Positions 32,931 to 42,542 are shown, counted from the first letter of the stretch. The stretch: 64,000 nt of DNA from Akkermansiaceae bacterium UBA2381 (GCA_002344215.1 DDSV01000006.1:11574-75573); one strand, 5' to 3'. A program made the numbers and translations. Notes: generated from the letters alone by a model not told the origin.

Positions 32931-34193
32931 TCAGTAGTTCAACCCAACCCGCACCCCGGTGATGCTTTGGTCAAACTCGACTGCGGCATTATTCGATTCA
33001 TTGGTATTGAAGTTATAGAAGATCGCCCACTGGCCGGAAAAACGGTCGGCAATCACCAAAGGATGGCTCAAATCGACCCCAAAACGAGTGAAGTCATCAT
33101 CACGAGCACCGACACCGACGATCTGGCTCCTGAAGTAGTCCGCATTCTCAAATCCGACCTGAGTGCCAAGAATGAACCGGCCCGGGAGGCGATTGTTCAT
33201 CTTCAAGGTCACCCCGGTGCGCTCGACGTCTTCACCAATGGAGACGAACGAGGGTGCGATGTTGCGATAGTAACCAAAATCAAAGCTGGTCTTGGAACTC
33301 GGGGCCCAGGAGGCTCCGCCGCTGTAGACAAAATTGTCGGAATCAATTCCCGTAGGCCCGTCCACGGAACGCATCTCGTAACCGAGAGTGCTGTAGAGGG
33401 TGGTCTTTCCGGACAACGCATAACGCCAGCGGAAGGAGGGAGTCACGTAATCCTGAACCGCGTTGGCGAAGTAATCGTCCGTTCCAAAGCGAACACCGAG
33501 ACCAAGCTGGGTTTTCGGAGCGAAGCCGGGCTCATAGAACCAGGCGATATCCCCGAAGATGGACTCACCATCATTGAGGGCCGCGTTGTTATCAAAGTCT
33601 CGTGCCGTGTATCCTGCACCGAACTCAAGGGAGCCGTGCGGCAAATCCCTGACGACATCAAGGAAGAAATCGTAGTCATCGCTGGTGGCGCGCCGGGTCT
33701 CGTTGTTGAAGTTATCGAATTCCAGCGAGTTTCCGTTGTTCCGGCGATAGTCCGCATCGAGGCGAATCTTGGTCAGTCCCCCGTTCACTCCGACGAAAGC
33801 ACCCACCGAGTGCTCAAGCGAATCGCGACCAAAAGCCGCCGTGACATCATTGTATCCGAAAACCTGGCCGAGGTAGTCCAACCCGTAATACACCCCGCGA
33901 CGCGTCGGGGATCCCATGATCGCGTTTGCCCCGAAGGCGAAAACGAAGATGGAGGCGTCCTGAGCGACAGGAGTTTGCGTGGTGTTTGAATCGTAAATGT
34001 AGGAGGCGGACCCGAAAAGATCGACCTTAAGGCGGTTCACTTTGAGGGTGTCGATGCCCTCTTTACCACCAAGAACACTTTTCGAATAATCTCCGCTTGC
34101 AGGGTATTGCACCGGATCGCCAGCATTCAGGCCGATCAGAGAGATCGCAAAAGTCGCAAAAACGAGAGCCCGAAGGCTGAAAGGAGTCGTCAT
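32931..34193 (-). CDS. Outer-membrane beta-barrel protein (Bbp2/EpsL-like)
   Basis: Predicted outer-membrane barrel (420 aa). A signal peptide (RALVFATFAISLIGLNAG) is followed by many alternating-hydrophobicity strands ending with ITGVRVGLNY, a C-terminal aromatic as typical of Omp85-folded barrels. DSNTTQTP and repeated DADYRRNNG, DDYDFF patterns resemble the Bbp2/EpsL-type barrels found next to exosortase loci. It may provide the outer-membrane polymer pore or anchoring site. The ATG at 34193 is preferred to 34289 because the upstream residues lack secretion features. Confidence 0.8.
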   Translation of the reverse strand: MTTPFSLRALVFATFAISLIGLNAGDPVQYPASGDYSKSVLGGKEGIDTLKVNRLKVDLFGSASYIYDSNTTQTPVAQDASIFVFAFGANAIMGSPTRRGVYYGLDYLGQVFGYNDVTAAFGRDSLEHSVGAFVGVNGGLTKIRLDADYRRNNGNSLEFDNFNNETRRATSDDYDFFLDVVRDLPHGSLEFGAGYTARDFDNNAALNDGESIFGDIAWFYEPGFAPKTQLGLGVRFGTDDYFANAVQDYVTPSFRWRYALSGKTTLYSTLGYEMRSVDGPTGIDSDNFVYSGGASWAPSSKTSFDFGYYRNIAPSFVSIGEDVERTGVTLKMNNRLPGRFILGTQVGFENADYFRSQIVGVGARDDDFTRFGVDLSHPLVIADRFSGQWAIFYNFNTNESNNAAVEFDQSITGVRVGLNY

Positions 34194-34366
34194 GATATAG
34201 TTCCGATGATTTAAACCGCAAAGTCTTACGTCAGTCAAGAGGTATCGGGCAATATTAATTATATTTCGCACAAATTGGAAGTTTTTCACTTTTAACCATT
34301 TCTCGCTTCTAAGGTCAAAACTTTTCTTACAGGCTCAAGTAAGGGCCCGCTACAATACTACACCCC

Positions 34367-35920
34367 TTACCCCGCTTCGCTCAAGCCTAGATTTCGCGGG
34401 GGATTCTCATCAAACTCTGTCCCGATGATGACATCGGCGTTTAGCTCTTCCTCCAGTTCCTGAAGGTTGCTTCCCGGAGTGACGGTCATGAATCCCAGAA
34501 ATTCAGGAAGCTGCCCCTCCCATCGAGCCTTTCCGCCGATAATCACCGGGTAAAAACATCGCACGACCCGCTCCCACTGCCGACGGGACCCCTCGGGTCT
34601 CGGACAACTGAGCACCCAGATAGTCGAGGGGTCGATCTCGAGAATGACAAGGCACTTCCCTTCCCCGCGGTTCCCCGACCTCAACGGGGTGACCACCGGA
34701 GTAATGCCGAGCCTCGAAAGAAATCCACTGAGCGCCCCCCAGAAATCCTCCGCTTTGGTGAAGCGCTCGAGGTCGTGCTCGAGGACCTGGGACATGACAT
34801 GGGCATATCGAACGTCTTTACGCGCGGCCACAATGTCACGCATCACCTTGCGGGCTTCGGAGAGATTGTGAGGCAATCCGATGAAACGAAGCCCCTGGAT
34901 CAGACCGATCGTCACGATCATGCCCACCACGGGGAGGGTGTAACCTGAGGACAGAAAAACACTCAAGCCCAGCAATGAAAGCCCGGCACAAAGCCCATAC
35001 AGCACAAAGAGAATGCTCCGCTTCGAGAATCCCAGGGTGAGAAGCCGGTGATGAAGGTGACGGGCGTCTGGACGCATGACCGGCAATCCGGAAAGGCCGC
35101 GCCGGAGAATAGCCAGAAGTGTGTCGAGAATCGGGAAGCCGAGGGCCACCACCACCACGAGAAGCGATCCGAAAATCGATCCCTTGTTCGAGGTGAGAAG
35201 TGAGGCACCCGCGATGATAAACCCGAGGAGATACGCCCCCCCGTCTCCCATGTAAATTTTGGCGGGAGGGAGATTAAACGCGAGAAAGGCAACGATCCCG
35301 CCAACGAGCGCGATATTTAGAATGAGCAACTCCGCGTTTCCCGAGATTCCCCCAAGGGTGGCCAGGGTCAGACACAGGAAGAGGGCGATACCGCCGGCGA
35401 GGCCATCCATACCGTCGACGAGGTTGATCAGGTTGGGAATCGCCACAAACCAGATCACCGTCAGGACCAGGCCGAATCCCCCCATCTCAATGCTTTCACC
35501 CCCAAGCGGGTGGCTGAGGATGTCGATTCGCATGTCGCAAAGATAGGCGGCAACTCCCACCCCGATCTGAATCAGCATTCTCAGGAGAGCAGGCAGCCCG
35601 AAAAGGTCGTCGAGAAAACCGAGGAGAAACATCGTCGTGCCAAGGATCAGAAAGGGAAGACCAACAATGGAGAGTCCTCCCGGAACCTCGGTGCGACTCG
35701 AAATCAGGTAGGCGAAAAGAAAAACCACATAGAGGGCCAGACCGCCGACCCGCAAGACCGGTTCGGACTGGAGTTTCCTCACCCCGTCGCCCGTGTCCCG
35801 GCCGCGGTTCCAGGTCCAGAGGCGCCGAATCAGAACGATAGCCACAAGACCGAGCGCGAGGGCCAGGAAAAAGGTCGTCAGCTCACGCGCCAGATTGGCG
35901 GTCTGAATAAAGGCGTTCAT
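34367..35920 (-). CDS. WecA/MraY-type sugar-1-phosphate transferase with C-terminal extension
   Basis: Polytopic enzyme (517 aa) that transfers a HexNAc-1-phosphate to undecaprenyl phosphate, starting polymer synthesis. Core motifs are LLGFLDDLFGLPA, NLINLVDGMDGLAGG, AKIYMGDGGAYLLGF and the cytosolic HLHHRLL, giving the catalytic Asp and His residues. The family core ends near residue 340. The remaining 170 residues (from HNLSEARKVM on, including FLSRLGITPVVTPL) form a soluble, non-membrane extension that I do not recognise and that is absent from standard WecA. It probably initiates the exopolysaccharide assembled by the genes downstream. Confidence 0.88.
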   Translation of the reverse strand: MNAFIQTANLARELTTFFLALALGLVAIVLIRRLWTWNRGRDTGDGVRKLQSEPVLRVGGLALYVVFLFAYLISSRTEVPGGLSIVGLPFLILGTTMFLLGFLDDLFGLPALLRMLIQIGVGVAAYLCDMRIDILSHPLGGESIEMGGFGLVLTVIWFVAIPNLINLVDGMDGLAGGIALFLCLTLATLGGISGNAELLILNIALVGGIVAFLAFNLPPAKIYMGDGGAYLLGFIIAGASLLTSNKGSIFGSLLVVVVALGFPILDTLLAILRRGLSGLPVMRPDARHLHHRLLTLGFSKRSILFVLYGLCAGLSLLGLSVFLSSGYTLPVVGMIVTIGLIQGLRFIGLPHNLSEARKVMRDIVAARKDVRYAHVMSQVLEHDLERFTKAEDFWGALSGFLSRLGITPVVTPLRSGNRGEGKCLVILEIDPSTIWVLSCPRPEGSRRQWERVVRCFYPVIIGGKARWEGQLPEFLGFMTVTPGSNLQELEEELNADVIIGTEFDENPPRNLGLSEAG

Positions 35921-35982
35921 TCACCTGGTTTCTGATTGAGAGAGGATTTCCCGCGGGGTTCTGGCTTGTCAGTGAAATTTTG

Positions 35983-37485
35983 TCAATCTTCGATTGCCCC
36001 CTTTTCGGCGAGACGCTGCTCCAGTTGTTCTCTCTGCGCGGGATCCAGCCCGTTGCGAAGAGACTCGGCAAGAGGGACGGCGGACTCAAGACCGGCTCCG
36101 GCCGCACGCGCCGCCCAGAACGCAGCCGTGGGGAGATCCTTGAGAGCCGGGTCAGTGCCTCCGGAAAGAAGGCGGGCAAGTCTCTCCTGCGCCCCGGCAT
36201 TGCCCGCCTTCGCCGCCTCTTCATAATAGCGGCGTGCCTCGGCGGGATTCACGGGAAGACCGACTCCCTTTTCGTGGAGCTCTCCCAGATTAACCATGGC
36301 CAGGGCAAAGCCCTGTTTGGCGGAGCGCAAAAACCACTGCACCGCCTCGGCCGGATTCGACGCGGTTCCGTATCCGGTAATCAGGCGCAATCCCAGGGCA
36401 TTCTCAGCCGGGGCATAGGCAAAGTCCGCGCCCACCCGAATCCACGCGGTCGAGGCGACCGGATCCTGGGGGAGATTTTTGCCCGTTTCGTAGGCCTCCG
36501 CGATTTTCAGACAGGCCTCTCCATCCCTTTGTCCGGCGGCGACGCGAAAAAGCCGGATGGCTTCAGCGGGATTGGGATCACCGAGGCGGTCGGTGAGAAA
36601 ATACTCCCCGAGCAGACGCGTCGCCCCGGGGTATCCTCGCTCGGCGGCAACACGGAGCCACTGGGACGACTTCTCCCAAGATGGTGCTCCTTCAGCGTGT
36701 TTTTCATAGAAGCCTGCGAGTTCAAAAGCGGCTTCGGCATTTCCGCTTTCGGCGGCCAGAATCCCGTAGCGCTCCGATTCCTTAAGGTCGACCGGAAAAG
36801 CCTGTCCGTCGCGAAAGAGGCGGTGCAGGGCAACAAGACAGGCCACGGAGCCGGTTTCCGCCCCCCGCCGATAATGCTCCATGGCGATGGCGGCATCCTG
36901 CGGCACACCATCACCGGCGAGGGAAAGATCCCCCAGCATGCGATGGGCGTCTTTGGCTCCGGGTAGCTGGCGGGCCCGTCGCAGCAGGCTGACGGCCTCA
37001 TCCACCGACTTTTCCTGTCCAAACTGCCCTTCCAGTAAAATCCGGGCCATCACCTCCATGGCCGGGGCCGATTCCGCCTCGACCGCCTTTTTAATATAGG
37101 TCAATCCCTCGGGATGGAGCGATTCATTGTTCGAGCGGAGCAGGGTTAAGCCGAGGATACGCGAAGCCTCGATGCCGGAGGCCTCCTTGACGGCCTTCTC
37201 AAAATCCTGATCGGCCGACGCGGTTTCTCCGGATAGGAGACGCGAGGCGAGCGAACGGGCCGCTGCCTCGTCTCCCCCGTTCGCCTTCATCGCGAGGGTA
37301 ATGATGAGCGCATTGGCATCCACAGGTGGCTGGGCTGAGGCAGGCACAACGGCCGCCTTCTCGGGAGCGGGAATGGCGCTTTTGTCTTCCTGCCCGACAA
37401 GGCGGGCAAGGCCCGGGAAACAAAGCAAGGTCACCAGGGTGATGACCCGACCGAAAGAAACGCTACTAACCGCTAACTGAATCAT
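35983..37485 (-). CDS. SEL1-repeat (TPR-like) protein
   Basis: Periplasmic or envelope protein (500 aa) made of about 11 SEL1-type repeats. Repeats such as AAFELAGFYEKHAEGAPSWE, AMVNLGELHEKG and AGAQERLARLLSGG show the A-x-x-L-G pattern. The N-terminal hydrophobic segment (VITLVTLLCFPGLARLV) suggests export or anchoring. The start is taken at 37485, where ATG overlaps the upstream TPR gene stop (ATGA). The first codons read through a CTAACCG/CTAACTG heptamer-like stretch. Its role is probably protein-protein scaffolding in the exopolysaccharide machinery. Confidence 0.82.
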   Translation of the reverse strand: MIQLAVSSVSFGRVITLVTLLCFPGLARLVGQEDKSAIPAPEKAAVVPASAQPPVDANALIITLAMKANGGDEAAARSLASRLLSGETASADQDFEKAVKEASGIEASRILGLTLLRSNNESLHPEGLTYIKKAVEAESAPAMEVMARILLEGQFGQEKSVDEAVSLLRRARQLPGAKDAHRMLGDLSLAGDGVPQDAAIAMEHYRRGAETGSVACLVALHRLFRDGQAFPVDLKESERYGILAAESGNAEAAFELAGFYEKHAEGAPSWEKSSQWLRVAAERGYPGATRLLGEYFLTDRLGDPNPAEAIRLFRVAAGQRDGEACLKIAEAYETGKNLPQDPVASTAWIRVGADFAYAPAENALGLRLITGYGTASNPAEAVQWFLRSAKQGFALAMVNLGELHEKGVGLPVNPAEARRYYEEAAKAGNAGAQERLARLLSGGTDPALKDLPTAAFWAARAAGAGLESAVPLAESLRNGLDPAQREQLEQRLAEKGAIED

Positions 37486-39212
37486 GATCCGGCAGGGACT
37501 GCCCCTGAATTGAGGAAGGAGGTAAGGATGGCACGCCTGACAGGTCCCACTCTCTCCCATCGAAGACCCGCCTCGAGCGCAAGCGCCTCGCTCGTTGCCC
37601 CTCCACGGCGAAGGGCGATGGCGTAGACCGCCCCGGCGACGGGATCGGTCTCGTTCCAGTTAATATCGGCGGCGCGGAGCAACTCGAGAGCCTCCGTATT
37701 CTTGCCCTCATTGATGAGCCAGAGGGCGCGGGTGGCACGGAACCGGGGGGCCGTGGGAAATCGAACGAGAAGTTGTTCGGTTCGCTCAAGAAAGATGCTT
37801 CCGTCCGCCTCCTCGGGATGGAGCAGTTCAAGAAAAGCCACCTGCTCTGCCGCCACCCCGTCACCAGGGCGGTTACGGAAGAGTTCCCGCCAGAACTTCA
37901 GCCATTCATCCGCACGGGCGGCAAAATAGGGTTCCAGATACCCGAGATTCTCACTTGCCGGAAGCCGGTTGGACGGAAGCGAGATGATGACATCGACGAT
38001 TTCAACCGCAGCCCGTTGCTCGCCAAACTTCTCGGCAATCCTCAGAATGGAAACGCAGTCACCGTAAAGCTGAAGGGACGAGGCATGCCCGATGACCCGG
38101 CGCCACGCCGAGAGCGCTTCGCTGGACCGTCCCGCCCGGCTCGCAAAAACCGCCCGCAAACTCCCCGCGACGCCTTCGGGAAAACCTTCCGGGGCCTTTT
38201 CGAGCCATTTCGCAGCCTCGTCCAGTTTCCCCGTTTCCAGCAACACCTGAAGCCGCGCACTGAAAATCCCCGATTCGCCGACAAAAGCGCTTTCAGGAAG
38301 TTCGAGGAGTAACTCGCCATGTCCCTCTTCGAGAAACCAGCGTACTACCCACCCAATCGCCTCGGGATCGTCAAGAAACTCCGCCGCGATCTTCCGCAGT
38401 TCCGCGACCTGCGCTTCCTTCGGCAACCTTTCCATCTTGAAGCGGCGCGCATATACCCGGTCTCCCGCGTTCGCCCCCTCACGGGCACTCACCCAGGCGA
38501 CCGGATCGAACTCCGGCCCGGGGTCGCGCACGTTTTGCGGAAGCTGACGAAGACTGCGCCAGGCGCTCATGGCAATCTCGTCATCCTCGTGATTGAGGAG
38601 CCGGTGGAATCGCTCCGCCGCCTGCTTGACGGCCACGGGATTACCGGGAAGACGGGGAAGCAGGTTTCCAAGAAGGAGGGAGGCCTCGGCCCCGAGGACC
38701 TCGTCACTCTCAAGCGCTCTGGCCCCTTCAATCGCTTCGAGAGTTCGCCCCTGTAGCCCGAGTTTCCTCGCGTGGAGCAGACGGATGGTAGGGTCCTGCC
38801 GGAAGGATTCATCCAGGTTCGGGTAAAGCTGATCAAAGAGGGTCACTTCGCCCCGGTCCAGCGTCCACTTGAGGATATCGCTGCGATCGGAGGGTTCATG
38901 ATCGTCGTGGAAGAAAATGACGAGCGAAATGGAGGCCAGTTCCGGCATTCCCACCGCCCGCCCGTGAATCATCAGGCGGCGCAGAGTCGTGAGCTTCTTG
39001 GGACCGAGTTGCCAGGCCGCCATCGCCACCTGCACTGATTCCCGGGCGCGCCCATCCTTCGCCGCTTTCTCCGCCTTGGAGACGAGGGAGGAAGCCCGCC
39101 ATTCCTTCACCGCCGCCACGATAGGTGAACGGAAGAACCAGAGCCCGCCCAGAACGACCGCCCCAAGCAGGGCTGCAATGAGAAGACGGCGATACATGAT
39201 AACTACTGACAT
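37482..39212 (-). CDS. Membrane-anchored helical-repeat protein (paralogue of 23735)
   Basis: Protein (576 aa) with an N-terminal TM helix (LLIAALLGAVVLGGLWFF) and periplasmic TPR-like helices throughout (for example FARDPE-type A-x-x-L patterns and MAAWQLGPKKLTTLRRL). It shares layout, length and several early motifs with the protein at 23735-25486, so the two are probably paralogues. It is first of the - strand exopolysaccharide run. An internal ATG at 39197 is an equal start candidate. No enzymatic motif is visible. Confidence 0.72.
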   Translation of the reverse strand: MSVVIMYRRLLIAALLGAVVLGGLWFFRSPIVAAVKEWRASSLVSKAEKAAKDGRARESVQVAMAAWQLGPKKLTTLRRLMIHGRAVGMPELASISLVIFFHDDHEPSDRSDILKWTLDRGEVTLFDQLYPNLDESFRQDPTIRLLHARKLGLQGRTLEAIEGARALESDEVLGAEASLLLGNLLPRLPGNPVAVKQAAERFHRLLNHEDDEIAMSAWRSLRQLPQNVRDPGPEFDPVAWVSAREGANAGDRVYARRFKMERLPKEAQVAELRKIAAEFLDDPEAIGWVVRWFLEEGHGELLLELPESAFVGESGIFSARLQVLLETGKLDEAAKWLEKAPEGFPEGVAGSLRAVFASRAGRSSEALSAWRRVIGHASSLQLYGDCVSILRIAEKFGEQRAAVEIVDVIISLPSNRLPASENLGYLEPYFAARADEWLKFWRELFRNRPGDGVAAEQVAFLELLHPEEADGSIFLERTEQLLVRFPTAPRFRATRALWLINEGKNTEALELLRAADINWNETDPVAGAVYAIALRRGGATSEALALEAGLRWERVGPVRRAILTSFLNSGAVPAGS

Positions 39213-39443
39213 TGCTCCGACCCAAGGGGGGCAGGCCGGACAATTCTCGTGAAAAGGGGTAAGGAGGGTTTATCCGGAACGGGGGATGAAATCCGGACAG
39301 ACGGAAAAACTACACGATTTTTTGAAATGATACCTCGAAATTATCACAATTCCCTACCCGGGCGGGGTTTCTAATAACTCTCCCCGGCTTTGCTGAACTG
39401 CGCGACTTGCCAGAAGGCCTTCGTATCTGGTAATCGAAGACAC

Positions 39444-40283
39444 ATGAGACGACTCCTCTTTCTCCTCCTCACCGGGATCACTCTCCTGCCGGCTGCGGAT
39501 ACGCCGCTCGTTCTCTGGCCGGGCGGCGCGCCGGGAGCGCTCGGAGCGGAAGCGAAAGACATCCCGACACTCACCCCCTACCTCCCCGAAAAGGCGAATG
39601 GAGCGGCGATGCTTTTGATTCCCGGGGGCAGCTACAGTGGAATCTACGAAGGACAGGCGGATCCCTTCGCGCTCTGGCTTAACAAGCAGGGAATCACCGC
39701 CTTTGTGCTGCGATACCGTCTGGGGAGTGCCGGCTACCGGTATCCCGCCCAGCTTCAGGATGCGGTTGAGGCAATGCGGCGAATCCGGGGTGCGGCGGCT
39801 GAGTGGAAGATCGATCCTCAGCGAATCGGGGCGATGGGATTTTCCGCCGGAGGCCACCTCACCTCCACCCTGATCAATCGCCCTGAAGATGGCGAAATCG
39901 AAGGACGCAGCTCTGAGATCAGCCCCCGCCCCGATCTCGCGATCCTTTGTTATCCTGTCATCAGCATGATCACGAAACCCCACCCCACTTCGCGCTTGAT
40001 GCTCGTAGGTGAACAACCCGACGAGACGCTTCTTCGGCAAACCTCAAGCGAACTCCAGGTACACCCCGGCCTGCCCCCCGTATTTCTCTGGCATACCCGG
40101 GAGGACAAACTCGTCCCCGTCGAGCACGCCCAACTCTACGCCTCTGCCCTGCACCAGCATGGCATCCCCCACGAATTTCACCTCTATCAGGACGGAGACC
40201 ACGGCACCGGACTCATCGGCACCGAACACCCCTGGTTTGCGGACCTCCTTTTCTGGCTGAAAGCAAGGAAGTTCATTCCGTAA
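39444..40283 (+). CDS. Secreted alpha/beta-hydrolase (acetyl-xylan esterase-like)
   Basis: Exported esterase (279 aa). A signal peptide (LLFLLLTGITLLPAAD) precedes LIPGGSYSGIYEGQ, the oxyanion region. The catalytic Ser is in IGAMGFSAGGHLTST. LWHTREDKLVPVEHAQLY carries the Asp, and DGDHGTGLIG carries the His. This matches the carbohydrate esterase group often annotated as xylan esterase in Verrucomicrobia. The start at 39444 is preferred to 39390. Likely substrates are acetylated plant or algal sugars. A long heptamer array follows directly after the stop. Confidence 0.88.
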   Translation: MRRLLFLLLTGITLLPAADTPLVLWPGGAPGALGAEAKDIPTLTPYLPEKANGAAMLLIPGGSYSGIYEGQADPFALWLNKQGITAFVLRYRLGSAGYRYPAQLQDAVEAMRRIRGAAAEWKIDPQRIGAMGFSAGGHLTSTLINRPEDGEIEGRSSEISPRPDLAILCYPVISMITKPHPTSRLMLVGEQPDETLLRQTSSELQVHPGLPPVFLWHTREDKLVPVEHAQLYASALHQHGIPHEFHLYQDGDHGTGLIGTEHPWFADLLFWLKARKFIP

Positions 40284-40288
40284 CCCCG

Positions 40289-40390
40289 GAACGAAGAACG
40301 AAGAACGAAGAACGAAGAACGAAGAACGAAGAACGAAGAACGAAGAACGAAGAACGAAGAACGAAGAACGAAGAACGAAGAACGAAGAAC
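40289..40390 (+). repeat. Perfect GAACGAA array, 14.6 copies
   Basis: The longest array in the window: 14 full GAACGAA units plus gaac, all identical. It begins six bases after the esterase stop and ends ten bases before the oxidoreductase start codon (aatctccccc then ATG). On the - strand it reads as TTCGTTC, encoding a repeated FFVLRSS peptide if translated, but no gene is supported there. Confidence 0.95.
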
Positions 40391-40400
40391 AATCTCCCCC

Positions 40401-42542
40401 ATGCTCCGACACACCCTCTTTTTCCTTTCCCTCCCCCTCCTCTCGCTCGCCGAGGTAATCGAAACCGATCTCCTCATCGTCGGAGCGGATGAATCGGGAT
40501 GCGCGGCAGCGGTTCAGGCAGCCCGGCTCGGAGTGAAGCACATTGTCCTGACAAACGACCACGACTGGCTCGGCGGTCAGTTCTCCACCCAGGGCATCGG
40601 CCCCATCGACGAGTGGACTCTGGTCGAGGGTAAGCGGGTCAACTTCCCCCGAAGCGGAACCTTCCTTGAAATCATCGACCGCATCCGCACGCACAACCGG
40701 CTCACTTACGGCAGGGCAACACCCGGCAACAGCTGGTGCGGGACGGATACGATCGAACCGCAAGCCGCCGCCAGGATATTCGAAGACTGGCTCGCCCCCT
40801 ATGTAAACTCGGGCGTGATCCGCATTGAGCGGGGTTGGGATGTGGCATCGGTTGCGGCAGAGAGCGGGCGTGTCACCGGAGTTAGCTTTTCCCCCTCCCC
40901 TTTCGCGAAGAATTCTCCTGACAAAACACTCACCGTAAACGCCAGGCTCACGATCGACTCAAGCGATCTCGGTGATGTCATCCGCCGGAGCGGTGCAGGA
41001 TACATGTCAGGACCGGATCTGCGCTCACGCTTTGGTGAACCGGGTGCGCCGGAAACACTCGACGAACTCGGGCATCAGGAGATGAACCCCCTGAGCTGGT
41101 GTCCCCTCCTCCGCGAGACCGGACGCGATGTCACCATTCCCAAACCGCTCCGCTACGACGAGCGTTCTTTTGCGAACTGGGCGAAGGCCCCGCCCTGGCG
41201 TGAGTGGGACGGCAGTGGCGGCATTTACAACATGGCCGGCTGGTGCATCTACACCCATCGACGGATGGTTGACCGCTATCACTTCGGTTTTGCCCCCGGA
41301 ACCGAAGCCGTCATCCTCAACTGGCCTGCCCACGGCTATCAGCTCGGCACCCTGCCGCAGCATGTTGTCGATGCCCTCGAGGCCGATGAAGCGGGCGCTT
41401 CGAAAAAGAACCTCGTCGAAATGAGTCACTCCCAGCGGCGCCTCATTTACGAGGATGCGAAACAGCGAGCCCTCGAATTTGTCTATTACCTCCAGACCGC
41501 GGCTCATGACCGGGTCGGAGACTACCCCCAGTCGTTCCGCTACATGGAACTCGCCGATGACTACGGCACCGCCGATCGCCTCCCGCCCAAACCCTACCTG
41601 CGTGAAGGCCTGCGTCTTGAGGCCCTTCACATACTCAGAGAGCAGGACGTCCGCACCGAGTCACACGAACCCCGCTGGGCAAAAACGATGGTGAGCGACG
41701 GCGTCTTCGGCTGGCAGTTTAATCTCGATTTTCATCCGACGCGGCGCGAGTTCGTCGACAATGACCCGACCCAGCCCTGGATAGGTAAACACCACGGCAG
41801 CCGTGACTGGTCGACCGACACCGACCGTGCCATGTTTCCTCTGCGCGGCCTGATCCCGGTGAAAATGGAGGGTTTGTTAGGAGCCTCGAAGAACATCGGA
41901 GTCACGAGCATGGTGCAGTCAGCCCTGCGCCTCCACGGGCAAATGATGCACGTCGGCACCGCCTCCGGAACCCTCGCCGCTCTTTCCCTGCGTGAGGGCA
42001 TCAGCCCCCGCGAGGTCGCCGCATCAGAGTCGCGAGTCCGCGAAGTCCAGACGATTCTCGTGCGCGGTGCGGGAGGACCCGGGACCCTGATCTGGCCCTG
42101 GCACGATGTCTCTCCCGAGGAGATTCATTTTGAGGCTGCCAATTTATTGACCGTCGCAGGAATCTGGAAAGTCGATCCCGACAGCGTTTTTTTCCACCCT
42201 CACCAGATCGTGACCCGCCGCGAACTTGCCGGAGCACTCGTTCGCCTTCGTCAGAGCCTGCCCGATCCGCCGGCGAATCTCGAACTTCCGGCAACTTCGC
42301 GCTTCACCGATGTACCCGCCGACGACCCTGACCGCGAGGTGATCGAAACGATGATTGCCTGGGGAAAGTTCGGCGAGCAAAAGAATAACTTCGACCCCTC
42401 GGGGAAAGTAAGCTGGGGCGATCTGAACCGCTGGCTCGTGGCGATGGGATGGCCCGGATTCACGACCCTGGGTGGCAAGCCGGCTGAGAACAAGCTCACC
42501 CGAGCCGAGTGTGTGGAGTATCTGGGGCGGATCTGGAGGTAG
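40401..42542 (+). CDS. Secreted FAD-dependent oxidoreductase with SLH-like C-terminus
   Basis: Exported flavoprotein (713 aa). A signal peptide (TLFFLSLPLLSLAEV) is followed by LLIVGADESGCAAAVQAARLG, the FAD-binding loop of the FAD_oxidored family (GxDESG variant). The middle has VTIDSSDLGDVIRRSGA-like segments of the family. From about residue 570, AGIWKVDPDSVFFHPHQIVTRRELAGALVRL and FTDVPADDPDREVIETMI resemble S-layer homology repeats that bind cell-wall polymers. Export of an FAD enzyme suggests Tat or holo-folding outside. Substrate is unknown; sugars or polysaccharides are likely by analogy. Confidence 0.83.
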   Translation: MLRHTLFFLSLPLLSLAEVIETDLLIVGADESGCAAAVQAARLGVKHIVLTNDHDWLGGQFSTQGIGPIDEWTLVEGKRVNFPRSGTFLEIIDRIRTHNRLTYGRATPGNSWCGTDTIEPQAAARIFEDWLAPYVNSGVIRIERGWDVASVAAESGRVTGVSFSPSPFAKNSPDKTLTVNARLTIDSSDLGDVIRRSGAGYMSGPDLRSRFGEPGAPETLDELGHQEMNPLSWCPLLRETGRDVTIPKPLRYDERSFANWAKAPPWREWDGSGGIYNMAGWCIYTHRRMVDRYHFGFAPGTEAVILNWPAHGYQLGTLPQHVVDALEADEAGASKKNLVEMSHSQRRLIYEDAKQRALEFVYYLQTAAHDRVGDYPQSFRYMELADDYGTADRLPPKPYLREGLRLEALHILREQDVRTESHEPRWAKTMVSDGVFGWQFNLDFHPTRREFVDNDPTQPWIGKHHGSRDWSTDTDRAMFPLRGLIPVKMEGLLGASKNIGVTSMVQSALRLHGQMMHVGTASGTLAALSLREGISPREVAASESRVREVQTILVRGAGGPGTLIWPWHDVSPEEIHFEAANLLTVAGIWKVDPDSVFFHPHQIVTRRELAGALVRLRQSLPDPPANLELPATSRFTDVPADDPDREVIETMIAWGKFGEQKNNFDPSGKVSWGDLNRWLVAMGWPGFTTLGGKPAENKLTRAECVEYLGRIWR

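Noticed and set aside
32850..33989. 379-codon open frame on the + strand
   Set aside because: Antisense to the outer-membrane barrel gene; the opposite strand has a signal peptide and beta-barrel pattern.
40044..40763. 239-codon - strand frame with repeated FFVLRSS peptide
   Set aside because: It arises from reading the GAACGAA array backwards and overlaps two well-supported + strand genes.
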